Of a stretch of 64,000 nucleotides of DNA, positions 36,239 to 47,763 are shown piece after piece; position 1 is the first letter of the stretch; the number at the start of each line of letters is the position of its first letter. Location: NCBI GenBank assembly GCA_020726505.1, contig JAHLEZ010000047.1, positions 1 to 64,000 on the forward strand. Reading direction: 5' to 3'. Under the pieces are notes generated by a model. That model was not told the origin of the DNA, did no database searches, and worked only from the letters and a program-made list of their open reading frames with translations. Position numbers and translations under genes: made by a program. Source of the DNA: Leptodontidium sp. MPI-SDFR-AT-0119 (Eukaryota > Ascomycota > Leotiomycetes > Helotiales > Leptodontidiaceae).

Positions 36239-37595
36239 TTAGAAGTTCGACTCCTCCCAAGAGCGGGGCTGATTCGAGGATCCTCCACTCTGCGTGTTGT
36301 AAATATACCGATTTTGAGATGAAGGTTGTCTCGTTGCACTCAAACTTCCAAAAATGCGTGGAATGAATCTCTGAATGAGGGTCTTGAATGCGGCTGTGCA
36401 GGAGATCAGGATAGCGACGTTGAGCTCCACGGTTGACCAGTTCATCGCGTCGACCTATAATATTAATTTAGGAGCATATAGGAAGAAGAGTAGGTGTAGG
36501 TAAAGCATACAGTAGACCCTAGTCGTCTGTTAGTGAAATGTTGAAAACCAAAGTCAAAGAAGTTTACTTACAAGTATTATCGCTCCGATCTATAAATCAC
36601 GTTGGCTGTTGAATATAAGAGGGGTAAAGGAGAGATACTTACAGGCAGGGGTGTTCAGCATTATAACCAAGGTATGCAAGCGGAGAATACTCGAAATAAG
36701 AACGCTAGGGAAAGTCAGTTCTACTATAAAGTATCACTATCGTCTTTCAGATACTTGCATCAACCCAACAGCAAATACAGCCACCAAGCCTAATCGCTGT
36801 CTTCTTGGTACTATCAAGCGTCATCATAATGCTCATCGTTGAGGGTGAGTTTTCTTACACTTCAAGGCCCAGAGAAGGGGAATTGGAAGAGCGAAAATGG
36901 CAATATCAAAGATCATGCTCAAAGCTGGACCAGCAATGTAATAAGCCTTGATATCAATACAACGGCCTGGGATATTCGAATCCCACAATTTCTTCCAAGG
37001 TATGCATAATGCCATGGATGCGATTGAAGCTCCGATTCCGAAGCCAGACACCAGCGCTATCGAGACAAATAATATGACACGATAGGTTTTCTCAACAGCG
37101 TGTCGAAGGTAAAAAATGAGATAAGATAGTCTGATAAACATAGCGCTGAAGTAAGCGAGGAACTGCTCATCAGTTAGGGGTGTCTTACTAAATAGGGATG
37201 CTCATAAGTGACTTACCCCAAGTAACACCATGACTTGGGTGTATGCTGGTACATTCGCAGGGTCTAAGTGTTGGATATGGAGTCCCTCCCCGTACGTTGT
37301 AGCTCCTTTGATATTAGTGCGGAGCTTGTTTGGGGTATCAAAATTTGACAAAACTCACAGACAATAGAGAGCGACGAACGTGCTAGAGCCAAAAGGAGCG
37401 CTACCACGATGAGGACTATATTATTACTACTATTAAACATCAAACTTTGATTCGGTTAAAAGGCAACAAACCATCGTCCGCTCCAACAACCTTGACGAGG
37501 AAAATCCGAGCGAGAAGCCGTGCAGTGACGGATATGATAGACAATGCCATGAATGCACTATTCAACCACACTATCTGGCTTCTTCTGTCGTCCAT
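36239..37595 (-). pseudogene. Fungal rhodopsin-like (PTH11-type) integral membrane protein, decaying
   Basis: From ATG 37595 the exons read MDDRRSQIVWLNSAFMALSI..., then (after introns with donors GTTTGT, GTGAGT and GTAAGT) YGEGLHIQHLDPANVPAYTQ, FLAYFSAMFIRLSYLIFYLR, PWKKLWDSNIPGRCIDIKAY and IFALPIPLLWALK. A last exon starts VDAMNWSTVELNVAILISC and ends at 36239. This is the seven-helix fungal rhodopsin domain (PF20684), plasma-membrane proteins of mostly unknown ligand. Between about 36830 and 36460 several fragments (LVAVFAVGLMQ, SSILRLHTLVIMLNTPA) cannot be joined in one frame with ordinary introns, so helices 6-7 look disrupted. It borders the RIP-like region. It may still be a live gene with very small exons. 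Confidence 0.6.
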
Positions 37596-38838
37596 AGCTT
37601 GGATTGTTTTGCGAGAGAAAATGATTACAACAAAGAGATGTAAGGGAATTTTCCAGCAGCTGTCTGCAGGTCTTGTACTGCAACGAGACGCTAGAGAACG
37701 CCAGAGATGTCTGGGCCTGGGATCCCGACGATGACAAAGGTAAGAGGTGGCTTGCTTCACTGAGGGATATGTCGGTAAGCCATCGACCAAGACCTGAGGC
37801 TGCCTTCTGAGTGGGTCTGATAGTTAGAGTCCAATGAGCGATTTTTGTGTGGCGAAATTTTTGCACAGGAGTTATTCCGAGCATGGTGTGCTCTAGAGAT
37901 TTCCATGGGCTATTGCTGAGACCTTGGGAGCTGGGAGCCCGGCCTTGCGGATTGCCTGTTGCTGGTTCCGATGCCATGGAAACGGGAAAACGCCCTGCAA
38001 CTTCCACAAAGCTCAATCTCGCTGGTGGATAGATTATTGGGGTCAAAGAAGAGCTCCAAGCTCAATAACATCCATTTTACGCCATTGGATGTGTGTGGCA
38101 ACACGGTGCAATGGCCATAAACTGATAGGTGATCGGTTTCACCAACCCAGTCTTGACCGCTGCTTCTGAACGGAGTTATACGCCACGGCCTCTTGGGCCA
38201 GGCTCCCCGGGACACGGGGAATGGTTAACTATTATCCCATCTGCCCCTATTCGAGGAGTCCAAGGGTGTTGGGTTCGGCCACATGACAGCTAGCTGAGGT
38301 GCTCAGACCATCAGCAAACGCCACGATCGGCGATGCAAATTGGTACACTTATCCCCCTAAATGAAGCAAGAGCGTCTAACCAATAAATCGGCTAATTTTC
38401 AGCCTCGAGTAAGGCTTCAAGTCTCTCTCAAACCTTCTACAGTCACCCTTGCCTTTACAACAAACCTATCTCTGGCTCGTGCTAAGGGGCTAACAAAGGC
38501 TTTGACAGGACTTTTAACCACTCAGCGTAGGCCTTTGAAGCTTCCGATCCATATGTCTCCACCGAATAACATTCATTTAGCGGGAGGCAAGGTAGCACCG
38601 CTACAAGCTAATGGCCAACAGCCGCCCTCTTACCTAATACCTTGCTCTCCAGGCAAGCCACTCTCTCCAGAACCCAATCGTTGGGTCGGCATAGCTTAAA
38701 GGTATTCCGGTGACAATTACAAGCCACACATGCTAACAGACCTATGGTCCCCGGCTATGAAACGTACGTTTATTGCCCCACACAAACGCCAAGACTCGTC
38801 ACGTCGCACTTGTTTTGAGGTCGCTCTGGATAGTTGTA
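37596..38838. other. Intergenic, no supported feature
   Basis: This is the upstream region of the rhodopsin-like gene. Open frames on both strands are short and lack domains. No repeat pairs were found. Confidence 0.3.
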
Positions 38839-39340
38839 ATGGCTTGGACGACGGCGCTGAGACCGGGAGTATTCTGGAACTTGGAAATCAGGACGCTCAT
38901 GGCTGCGATCATAGTCTTGACAAGAGGCTTCGGCACCATGAAAGACTCTTTCCACACTATCACTCCGGGCCGTTCTTCCCGAGGCAATTGTGAGGACGAT
39001 ACGACTCCCCCAGCCTCCAAGAAGAGATCTGTGGCTGCCTTCGATGATGGTTTCCCATCTCCAATTTCAAAGAAAGCCAAGAGACAGTCAGGCGGATCTA
39101 GTCTGAAGCATTGAGGCCACACGCCGCCCTCTGCAGCTACCAACTCAGCACGCAAGGATGACATTAATGGAGGCCAGCTGAAGGACAAGGTCGAGAATAG
39201 AGAGGACAAATTGGCCGAGGATGTTGACCCGTAAGCTTGGATGAAGAGGAATTGAAGGGACACATATGGGTTGGAGCAGCAGCACGGGAATTCGTTCTTG
39301 ATTGACATCGCAAGGGAGCTCAAGGACCTTTGCTTTGGAT
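38839..39340 (+). pseudogene. Fragmented charged-protein gene
   Basis: From ATG 38839 the frame reads to a stop at 39112-39114 with ASKKRSVAAFDDGFPSPISK. Coding-like sequence goes on in the same frame after the stop (DDINGGQLKDKVENREDKLA). It then continues in other frames (SLDEEELKGHIWVGAAAREF; DIARELKDLCFG) up to about 39340. One stop and two frame changes over 500 bp point to a decayed gene, with Lys/Glu-rich composition like the family at 22-60 kb. The identity is not established. Confidence 0.4.
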
Positions 39341-40082
39341 GACATTTTGCGTTGAGTTTTTGCCTATGCTTCTCCTCAGTTATATTTCAATCTGCAAATT
39401 AGGTTGTGGCCCGACTGGTAGATAGTTTTGGTGCGAATAGGCTTTTAGTGAGCGAACTGCTGGGTTTTGGTTCTTCTGAACAGTAGCAAATTAATTCAAA
39501 TTTCCAGCAGTGATAAATATTCAGTTCAGAATGCCTCAGGACAGAGTCATACGATTGCTTAGAAAATAGATGTCTTGATTTTAAATGCATGTATTTGTTT
39601 TAGAGAATGATTTATGCTGGTCATCTGCTAATACGCATTTTATACAGAGACTACGAAGTACTTTTTCCCACTCTATCTTACATGCGAGTATCGAAGCATC
39701 TACCTTGATTCAAATTTTACACAATGAAATATCCCCCGATCTTTATAGACGTCTACTTTTATGTAGGTGAATTTTCTAATTCAATAGCACAGACAAGAAC
39801 TCGTCCCCTCTCGCTTTATTTTGCTCAGGCTAGGTCTTAGCCTCCACCACGTCCTCTCAGTGTGATACTTTCTACCAGCCTCCTATCACGAAGACAAATC
39901 TCCAATCTGATCTGCGTAACTCATGTTCGCACAGCTTCATATCCCATCACGCCTAATAATATCTGCCACTGTCATCTCCCTGCGATACGGAACACAACCC
40001 AATATCGCCCAAACGCATTCTCGACCTCAAACTCCAAATTCTCGGACAAACTAGCAACACCACGAATCGAAGAGCATCAAAC

Positions 40083-40828
40083 ATGGCGATGAAACCAGTC
40101 GGTAATCAAAGTATGAATAGTAGGGGAGACTATAATAGCCCTCAGACTGGCCACACCTTCAACCGTTAGAAGAAGGAAACTGTTGCGAAGGATACTGTGG
40201 ATGAGCTCCTCGCAATCCATGGATCCAGAGCCTATGGCTTCTCTTACGAAGATATCATTGCATACCTGCTACAAGGAGAACCCTTTCCCACGACGTATCA
40301 TCACCCGCGGGAGTCCACAGGTATCAAGGGTACGACAGCCATGCAGGTTGCAAGGCACTGGATAAAGCGGCAGATATCGATAATCGACGCCGGCAAGGAG
40401 GGGCACTTACCCCAACGCAAGCTCCAAAGACTGCCTACACTCCACGACTCAACAACACCCAAGCTGCTTACGTGGGTTAGTTCAACACCACCAAGAACAA
40501 TCTTGGAATTGATACAGCTCGCGGAGTTCAAGTTAAGTCAATGATGGGGTTCAGTGTTAGAGGGGGTGTAAGCAAGATAACGGATACAGAACATCAGGAC
40601 AATCAAGATGCATTGGGGAGTCCCGTCGGTGAGAAGTCTTCATCTGGAGACAAAGCTGAAGGAAATGACCAGTCGAGTTCTGGAAAGGAAAATCGCCGAT
40701 CTGTAGCTGTTCCATTCAATGAGGAGGCAGTAGTTGTAGTTGGAGATCCCTCTCACGACGACTCAAGTTCCGGAGATAGCGACGACGAGTTCAACGAAGG
40801 CTTGGACAGCGGCTCGGAGGAAGACTGA
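40083..40828 (+). pseudogene. Hypothetical gene, probably broken
   Basis: ATG 40083 opens a frame with a TAG at 40167-40169. It then reads 125 aa (KKETVAKDTVDELLAIHGSR, AYGFSYEDIIAYLLQGEPF) to 40544. A second frame, 40541-40828, gives an acidic Ser/Asp-rich tail (SSSGDSDDEFNEGLDSGSEE). A 72-nt intron with a poor donor (GTCGGT) would remove the TAG, and a second poorly defined intron would join the tail. With good splice signals lacking I lean to a pseudogene. No family recognised; the first part is compact and could be a small helical domain. Confidence 0.4.
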
Positions 40829-41443
40829 GAAACTCTCATCGCCGAGAGCAAGCCTTCGTCCCCCATCGACGCCCATCGACACAATCGCCGTCTCCAGTTC
40901 GCTACATGCAAACAGTTTTGGCACGTCTCGTAATCTCCTCTCGAATAGCACCCCTTCTTCATCCACCATCGACTTTCGACTTTGGCACGGCGTTCACCTC
41001 GGCAGGTAGTTTTATAAACTCAACCACGAGGGCTTCGAAGAAGGAGCAGAGGATGCACACACGGCAGCATAATTACGGGGTTAAGGAGATGCCAGGGGGG
41101 AACTGAGGGCAAGTAAAGAAGTTGAGGGAGAGTGTTGGCTGGCAGTCATTTGATAATTCTAGTTTTAACTGGGTTGAATGGCTGATGTCCTGTAAGGGTT
41201 ACTCCAGACAGGGAGAGGTGGAGGATCTTGTGCATTTCTAGTACTTTTCAACGACTCTTGCACCAAATGCCGTGATATCACAACATGATTGTCTTGACAA
41301 CCCAAATGCTGTTATTGTACCATTGAATCTTTCAATTTAATCTCTTTATAATTCCCAGACACCTCCCTTGCAATCAATTGAACTGCATTTCGTTTTTCTG
41401 AATTTTACGTGGATATGGTAAACTTATCTTCTTACTTTTGTAA

Positions 41444-44400
41444 GAGTTTGTGGCCATTGCTCCCGGCCCCCCTTAAGCGAGGTTTGCCCCGTATCCCGAT
41501 TTCTAGTACCTTCTTTTCAAAAATCTATATCTTTATAATTCTCTTATAAAATTACTTTAAACTCGAAATGGAGTCTCTTCTTTGCTCTCCCTTATAGGGA
41601 AAGACACCTTAAAGTGAATGGGGTACTCCTGCACGTTTTACGGTACGATCGATATAAAAGGCTGGAAATTCGGCTCACGAAATTACTCGACAAACTAGTA
41701 TATCTCGCTCTATAGTTCGATGCTAGATTTATGCTAAAACTTCTTGTACTTAGAGGAAATGGAAATTAACTCGATTGAAATTAATCTCTAAACGTTAAAT
41801 TAGTCGACTCGCCGGTTGTTTCTCAAGCGGGTTATAGCGTATTTAAATATTGAGGCTTTCCCTCACACTATTCGAAGAGAGCTTTGCTACGCAGGTTATC
41901 GACGATGTATTGCGAGTCTTAGGCCTTTTATTTCTCGAAAGTAAGCTACGAAACGTCTTGATTTTGCTCTCTCGTACTAGTAGTAGGGTATATCGGATTG
42001 GGCAGCGAGTCGACCTAATAAAGGGAATTAGAGGAAGGCTATTTAAAGCGACGAATGTATCTTTAATCTTGGGAAGACAGGCCGGATCTAGGTTACTCGA
42101 AAAGTCGACGGAAAGCATTATCTTAATTGTATTAAATTAGTATATTAATTAGGACGAGTATTAGTAATAACGTCCCCCCCCCCCCCCCCCCCACCTTCCG
42201 GACACCCCCGCCTTCCGGATACCTCGCTTAATTCTAGTACTTTATATTTAGGACTTAATAACTTTATATTATCTTAACTTTTATATATGAAATTATAGAA
42301 TCTGAATCTCCTTCTGATTTTGATTATTTAAGTATAATTTGACGATCTCTAGCTGCGATTTGAGCCTCCCGAATAGCACGTGTTATTATAAACTTAGAAT
42401 TTGGATTAGTTTAAACTTTCCTTCTTTTCTTTGGCTTTAATTGCTTTAATCTCTCCTTTAACTCTCGAATCCTCATATTTGCCTTCCTTAATTAGTAATC
42501 CTTTTCGTTAATTCCCTTCATAATCTTTTTAAAAAATAATCGTTATATTGGAAGTTGATTATGTGACCCGCTGTTTAAGGTACGTATTTAGAAGTACATA
42601 TCTTTCTTACCTTTTAGAGTATATAACTCAACTGAAGTGCTAGAAACCTCCGGAGGTAGTGTTAGTAAGTCCTAAGACTCTTGGAGAGATAGATTTGTCG
42701 GTTTATTACTATTTTCTAATAGTAATAGGCTTATTAAAGGCTTAGCCACAGATACTAGCCACAACTTACTAGTTCTTTATTTAGCCTTAATATTTAAAGG
42801 AGTAAAATTCTCTTAATGTGCCTTGTGGTAGTAAATAAGGAAATTGCGCTTACTAATAAGTGTAGAATTAAGTAAGGAACTTAATTTCTATAGCTCTTTT
42901 CGGTACGTACGCTTGATAGTAGAGAAAATCGTTAAATCTAAAGGTTATAAGACGTGTGACGTATATGTAAGTAAAAACAAAAGGTATATATTATACTTAA
43001 GGCGCTTCCAAAGGAATTCTATAGTCTCGTGGCTCCTATGGCCGTCTAGGATAAGGAGTCTTACTGAATAATCACGTGGTTCTGTCTAAGGGATAAATAC
43101 CTTCTCTAGCCACTCGAGAGCTATAGTATCGGTTGTCTACTTATTGTCGGTTGTAGTAAAGTGCCACTTGTTAAATACGTCTAATTAAGACGGAAACTAC
43201 TATTGTTACACTGATTTTCCCTTGTAAATTACAGTAGAGTGTGTGGAAACTCTAACTATAGAGATACACTCGATGATTGATGTCTAAGCACGTGAACTTA
43301 GCTGTTTTCCTTATACCTTAGGCTTTTTAGTATACCCTATAATGAATCTATTAAGGCCGTAGCCTTCTATAATACTAGTCTCTTCTATATTCTATTGTTG
43401 ACTAGCTAGAATAGCTTTAATAGCCGGAATCTCTAATTTTTAGAACTAGGGTCTAATAACTTTAGAACAAGCGTTATTGACACGTACAGAATCTACGTAG
43501 ATTTACTTCTTAGTCTTTAAAATAGGGTTACGGGCCAGAAATCGTGACATCTAGTGTCTGCCGAGTAGTAAGTGGTCCCCTTAGAGAGCTAAAAGCTTCT
43601 GGCCAAAAACTTTGATCTGTATATACGTAACTCCACGACTAAGAGACTCTTAAGTAAGTACCTAATTAGTCAATCGATTCTCTACTACTATAGGTAGCCT
43701 TTGTAGATGACTAGCGGCCTCCTAGCGTAGTAAAGTTATTGTATTGCGGTCATAAAGGGTAGACCTCGGAACACCCTACTCAAGCGCTACCTTTCGTAAA
43801 GACTTACTATTTGCGATCTCCGTAAGAGCACACTAAACGTTAGACTCGGTGTATTCAAGCTTTATAATAAAAACAATTTACATTTCAAATTTCAAAAGAA
43901 TCGATTAAGAATTGAAGGAATTAATAATTATTTAAGTTGGTAGGTGTAAATAGCGGTGAGATAAGCGAGGTGTTCGGAAGGTGGGGGTGTCCGGAAGGGG
44001 GGGGGGGGGGGGGGGGGGGTGAGACGTTAATCTGGGGAGCTATCGGTTGGGACTGGAAGTCGCCTCTTGTGTGTTTATAAAAGGAAGAAGGCTTAAAAGG
44101 GGCTGATTCGAAGGCCTATCTTTATTAAGTACTCGAGCCAATTGTCTTTCTAAAGTTTAACGAGTAAAAACCGAAGTATATCTTTATGAGGCAAAGGTTT
44201 ACTTAGGATATGCTCGACTACCTTAACTAGAGTATAGTATTCGAGGCTTTAAGTGCCCTCCCTTTTTACTTAATTAAAACCTAATTAAAAAGGTTTAAAG
44301 ATAAATAAGGGAAAGGCTTAAAAAGTTACTATTTGTACTAACTTTTATTAAGGAGTTAAAGGTAGAAATCTAGCGGCTATAAGATCGAGTTAATCCACGT

Positions 44401-44604
44401 GATTTTAGAGCTTATACTAAGAGATTGACTTGTAAATTAGAAGATGTAATTAGCGTTAAAGATCTAATTACCGTACGCTAATGTACTACTTTAATTTTGA
44501 ATTGAATTAATTAATAAATTATTAAGTTATACTCGATTATAAAAGAGGTAGTGTTTTAATAAGGCTCGCTTAGGGGGGGCCGGGTGAGCAATGGCCACAA
44601 CTCT
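41444..44604. mobile_element. Outer inverted-repeat element, TA-flanked, RIP-degraded
   Basis: The left end starts AGAGTTTGTGGCCATTGCTC (41444). The right end, read on the minus strand from 44604, starts AGAGTTGTGGCCATTGCTCA. Similarity goes on for about 40 bases through a C-rich block to TAAGCGAG. TA flanks both ends (41442-41443 and 44605-44606). Without the inner insertion the element would be about 1.3 kb, a Tc1/mariner-like size. Both arms are AT-rich with closed frames; I could not identify its transposase. The class rests on the TA duplication and the TIRs only. Confidence 0.65.
42170..44027 (-). mobile_element. Fot1/pogo-type transposon, RIP-degraded, nested
   Basis: This 1858-bp element is flanked by TA (42168-42169 and 44028-44029). 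Its TIRs begin ACGTC, run into C/G homopolymers (42174-42192; 43997-44019) and share a CTTCCGGACACCCCC block and TACCTCGCTTA. On the minus strand the remains of a pogo/Fot1 transposase are legible: ALTEIANSKSLRKVALE (about 43835-43785), LLGRH then MSRFLARNPILKTKK (about 43560-43510), and EGYGLNRFIIGYT near 43370-43325. Stops stand where Trp or Gln is usual in this family (for example after KVALE). That is the C-to-T pattern of RIP. The copy is inactive. It sits inside the element at 41444-44604. Confidence 0.85.
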
Positions 44605-46262
44605 TACTTTTTTATACTTTTTCCTTTTTTGTGTCATTTCCTGTCTCTCTCTTTTCGCCACCTTACTTATTCGTATTTCGTGATCTTTGTTGAACCGTTG
44701 TCTCTGTAGACTGTCTCTGTCCCTAAGGGACAATCTCCAAGAAATACTACTCTGTTCTGATAACACAATAATAAGCCACGGACCACGCAACGCGTCGCTA
44801 GCTTTCCCATTGCCACCAAGTCTGACTACCACTAGCGATCCTTATCCATATCGTCATACATGATCGCCTCCGAGCTTAAATTGGTTACGGTTCCGAAATC
44901 AACTTCTCAAGTCAGAAAGAAGTGCCTACGTTCAGTTGACCTAATCTATATATTCCTGCATCTACAAAAATTCTCTGGGTTTTATTAAGCAAATTAATGA
45001 CTCTCTCTTTATGCTGGCAATATCTATCTATTGAGCTTTTCCTCTTCTAGCTCTAGTTATTCCCCGGAGCAAGTCCACCGACGATAAGCTCTTCGTGATC
45101 AATTCCAATACAGAAAGGAAAAAAGGCGTAATCCAGAACATACATTTAAGCACCAAAGCCACTGACCTCTGCTTTGATGTCGTCATTAGTACAGCATTCT
45201 TCTCGATCTTTTTGTTACGCTGCCGTCATCTAACTCACGCATCTCAAAGTCTTCGACTTAAAGCAATCTTACATCGCTAGACACAATTAAAAAAAGTACT
45301 CAAACCCACAGAGAAATGTTCTGCCTCTTAAGAACCTACATTAAGTCTTCGAATGGCAATCTGAATTATCCCAAGCCCATCGTGGATCAGTCGAAGCGAA
45401 TAGTTAGATACTGATCCAAACTGGGGGATCCTTGTTTTTGAACAATCTTTAGCGATGGGACATTCCAATGCCCCCAAAGACCTTTCAACGATTCCGCAAA
45501 CTTAGAAAACCACAAATACATGTTCGCCGCGTGAGAATCAGAGATCCAAACCAAAAAAACAACAGCTTTTGATTCATCTCTCCATTATTGTCACTGAAGC
45601 GAGAGAATAAATAGACTATAGTGGACTTTATCAACAGTCTAGAGCTTGCGAAGCCTCATAATACCACCTCTTGAATGCCACCAGCGTCGATACATAATAG
45701 ATCTGATGATGAATGGAGCCACTACCTTCATGCCAAGTAACGTGGATTTTGAAGGCAGAAAATGGGACAGAGGACAACATGGGGGAGCATATCTGTCCAG
45801 ATCTTTGGTGGGGTATCTAGAATAAACACAATAGAAATGCTAATATACAAAATTGGTAGTTTTGCGTACCGTTTCTCGTGCCTATGTATTTCACAAGGAA
45901 GATTAAGGAGTGAGCTCATAAGACGGTCAATGAGATACATTTTGATTCGAACGAAGATATGCAATGAATATAACATCTACTCCCAGGTAGTCCCAAGCGC
46001 TTTTAGGCTTGTCATCCTTCAAGCCGACCCGTTAAAAAGCTAATTAAGCATATGAAATTTATATTCAGAGGCTAAACAAGGGTTTGAAGTAAATGCATGT
46101 CAACATGTTGAGGCTATTTTACAAGCAAAGCTCCTCCGATAGATTTTTGTGGATGAAGGCAAGGTAGTAGATCTTTTGAAGACTGAACTGGCTTTATATT
46201 ACGTGATCTGAGGACTAGATTCTTTATAGCTTATTTCAAAAAACTTGATCTTTTGACACGAG
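44605..46262. other. Intergenic, no supported gene
   Basis: AT-rich with short open frames on both strands. A 101-aa frame on the minus strand (44832-44527) is Lys/Arg-rich and overlaps the transposon end, with no domain seen. No repeat pairs were found other than those listed. Confidence 0.3.
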
Positions 46263-46912
46263 CAGTGTTCGCAATAGTATCTGCAGTATAATTGATATTC
46301 CCCACTTCAGTGATATGGGACCATTTTCAAAAATACTAAGTGATATGGGACCGTCCTCAGAAATACGGAGTGATATAGGCTAAGGATTTTTGATATTCCA
46401 ATATACTAACAGTATACTAGTATACTAGTGCAAGAATAAAAGGGGCAAAAAGTGGGGTCAAATCAAGGGGGCTCCCGGTGTACGTAATTATCCGCACACC
46501 AAAATCGAAGGCTCTACAACTAGCTCTATATAATCTTAACTACAGATTTTTCTTCAACTATATCTTAGACGCAATTGAATGAGGGCTTCTCTAGAACAAT
46601 CTTGAATTTTTTTGTGGCAATTTGATCTATTCGTCAACTCGTGAGAGTGAGTTGAAAAAGGGGTCTCCAGCTGGATTTCGGTGTTCTCGCTTGAAGGGGG
46701 GAAATGAAGATATACACCCTTGGCAACCCCTGAATCGATTCCTCTTTCGGATTAGGATTATCTTAGCTCAGTACATCAGTATATCCTCGTACAATACAGT
46801 ATTATTGTACCCCCCACTGATATGCATGGTCTCAAATATACGGTACGGGGTATGTATCAAACCACCTGAATACGGAGCTAGTAATACAGATATTGTACTA
46901 TTGCGAACACTG
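46263..46912. mobile_element. 650-bp hAT-type MITE with perfect 8-bp duplication
   Basis: The termini are a perfect 17-bp inverted repeat: CAGTGTTCGCAATAGTA at 46263-46279 and its reverse complement at 46896-46912. GACACGAG flanks both sides (46255-46262 and 46913-46920). An 8-bp duplication and a CAGTG start are diagnostic of hAT elements. Inside the left end, a 30-bp unit (AGTGATATGGGACC...ATAC) is repeated twice at about 46309-46368 with a partial third copy; a diverged copy lies near the right end (about 46818). No transposase remains, so this is a non-autonomous copy. Confidence 0.9.
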
Positions 46913-46920
46913 GACACGAG

Positions 46921-47763
46921 AAATCGAAGTTATCAATCTAGCCTCACACATTCCTGAGAAAGGGCAACCACTGCCGTCAAGATGTGAAGAACTCCGTAGG
47001 AGAAATTCAAATTCTCGTACATTTGTCTGTGGAACCCTCGTCGAATCAAAAGTGCAGAAGTACCTGCTAGTCTTTTGATAAGAATAAAAGGCTGATCCAT
47101 GTTCAGAGGTTCTACTTCTGCCACGGGTCAAAGGTATAAAAATCCAACAAAGACTTCAATATTCCAAGAGCCTGAATAGATTTCGTTTGTGAAGTATCGC
47201 CTCCTAAATCTAAGAAACTGCTGCTACCATGCATCCACAAGTGGTGAGCAACGGAAAGTAAACAAAGGCTTGTATACTTTCCCTGCAGCTCGATCCTGAC
47301 AACGATCTCTTCCATTAGGTATAAACATATTGAGGGATCTAAGAATGCCTTGCTTCAGAAGTGAATGAAAAATAACGACTCTGCTCACCATGTCGCGATG
47401 CCTTCGTTGCCGTGAATGAGCTGCGATGACTTCATGATTCATCACGTGTTATCGCTTGGATTTTCTGAACTACTAGCCCTATTTCTCTAGCCTGCTCCCA
47501 GCTGGAGTGATCGCGACTTCGACATTTTCTCCGCAGAGCAAATTTTCCACCCGCGGAATCTTTCAACTCGTTCATCTGTCGTAACATTGCTCCCTCTACA
47601 CTACAGTTGCATCGAAGCTACAAGATCCACAACCTAGCATCTGGGCGCGCGCCAACGACGCCATAATCAATAGCTACAAGCTCCACGAACGCACTTCAAT
47701 CTGCCCGCAATTTCCCAACAGAAAACATCGAGACATCACAGTGCCAAAATAAAAGTTCCCGCC
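46921..47763. other. Intergenic and promoter of copy G
   Basis: No gene seen. A TCACGTGTTA box at about 47442-47451 and C/A-rich sequence from 47560 on are compatible with a promoter and leader for the gene starting at 47764. Confidence 0.3.

Noticed and set aside
38799..39323. A 174-aa open frame on the minus strand
   Set aside because: It begins at a non-ATG codon and mirrors the plus-strand Lys/Glu-rich coding signal; I treat it as antisense shadow.
42180..44020. C and G runs as possible assembly gaps or artefacts
   Set aside because: They are symmetric, lie inside matching inverted repeats and are bordered by TA duplications, so they belong to the transposon.
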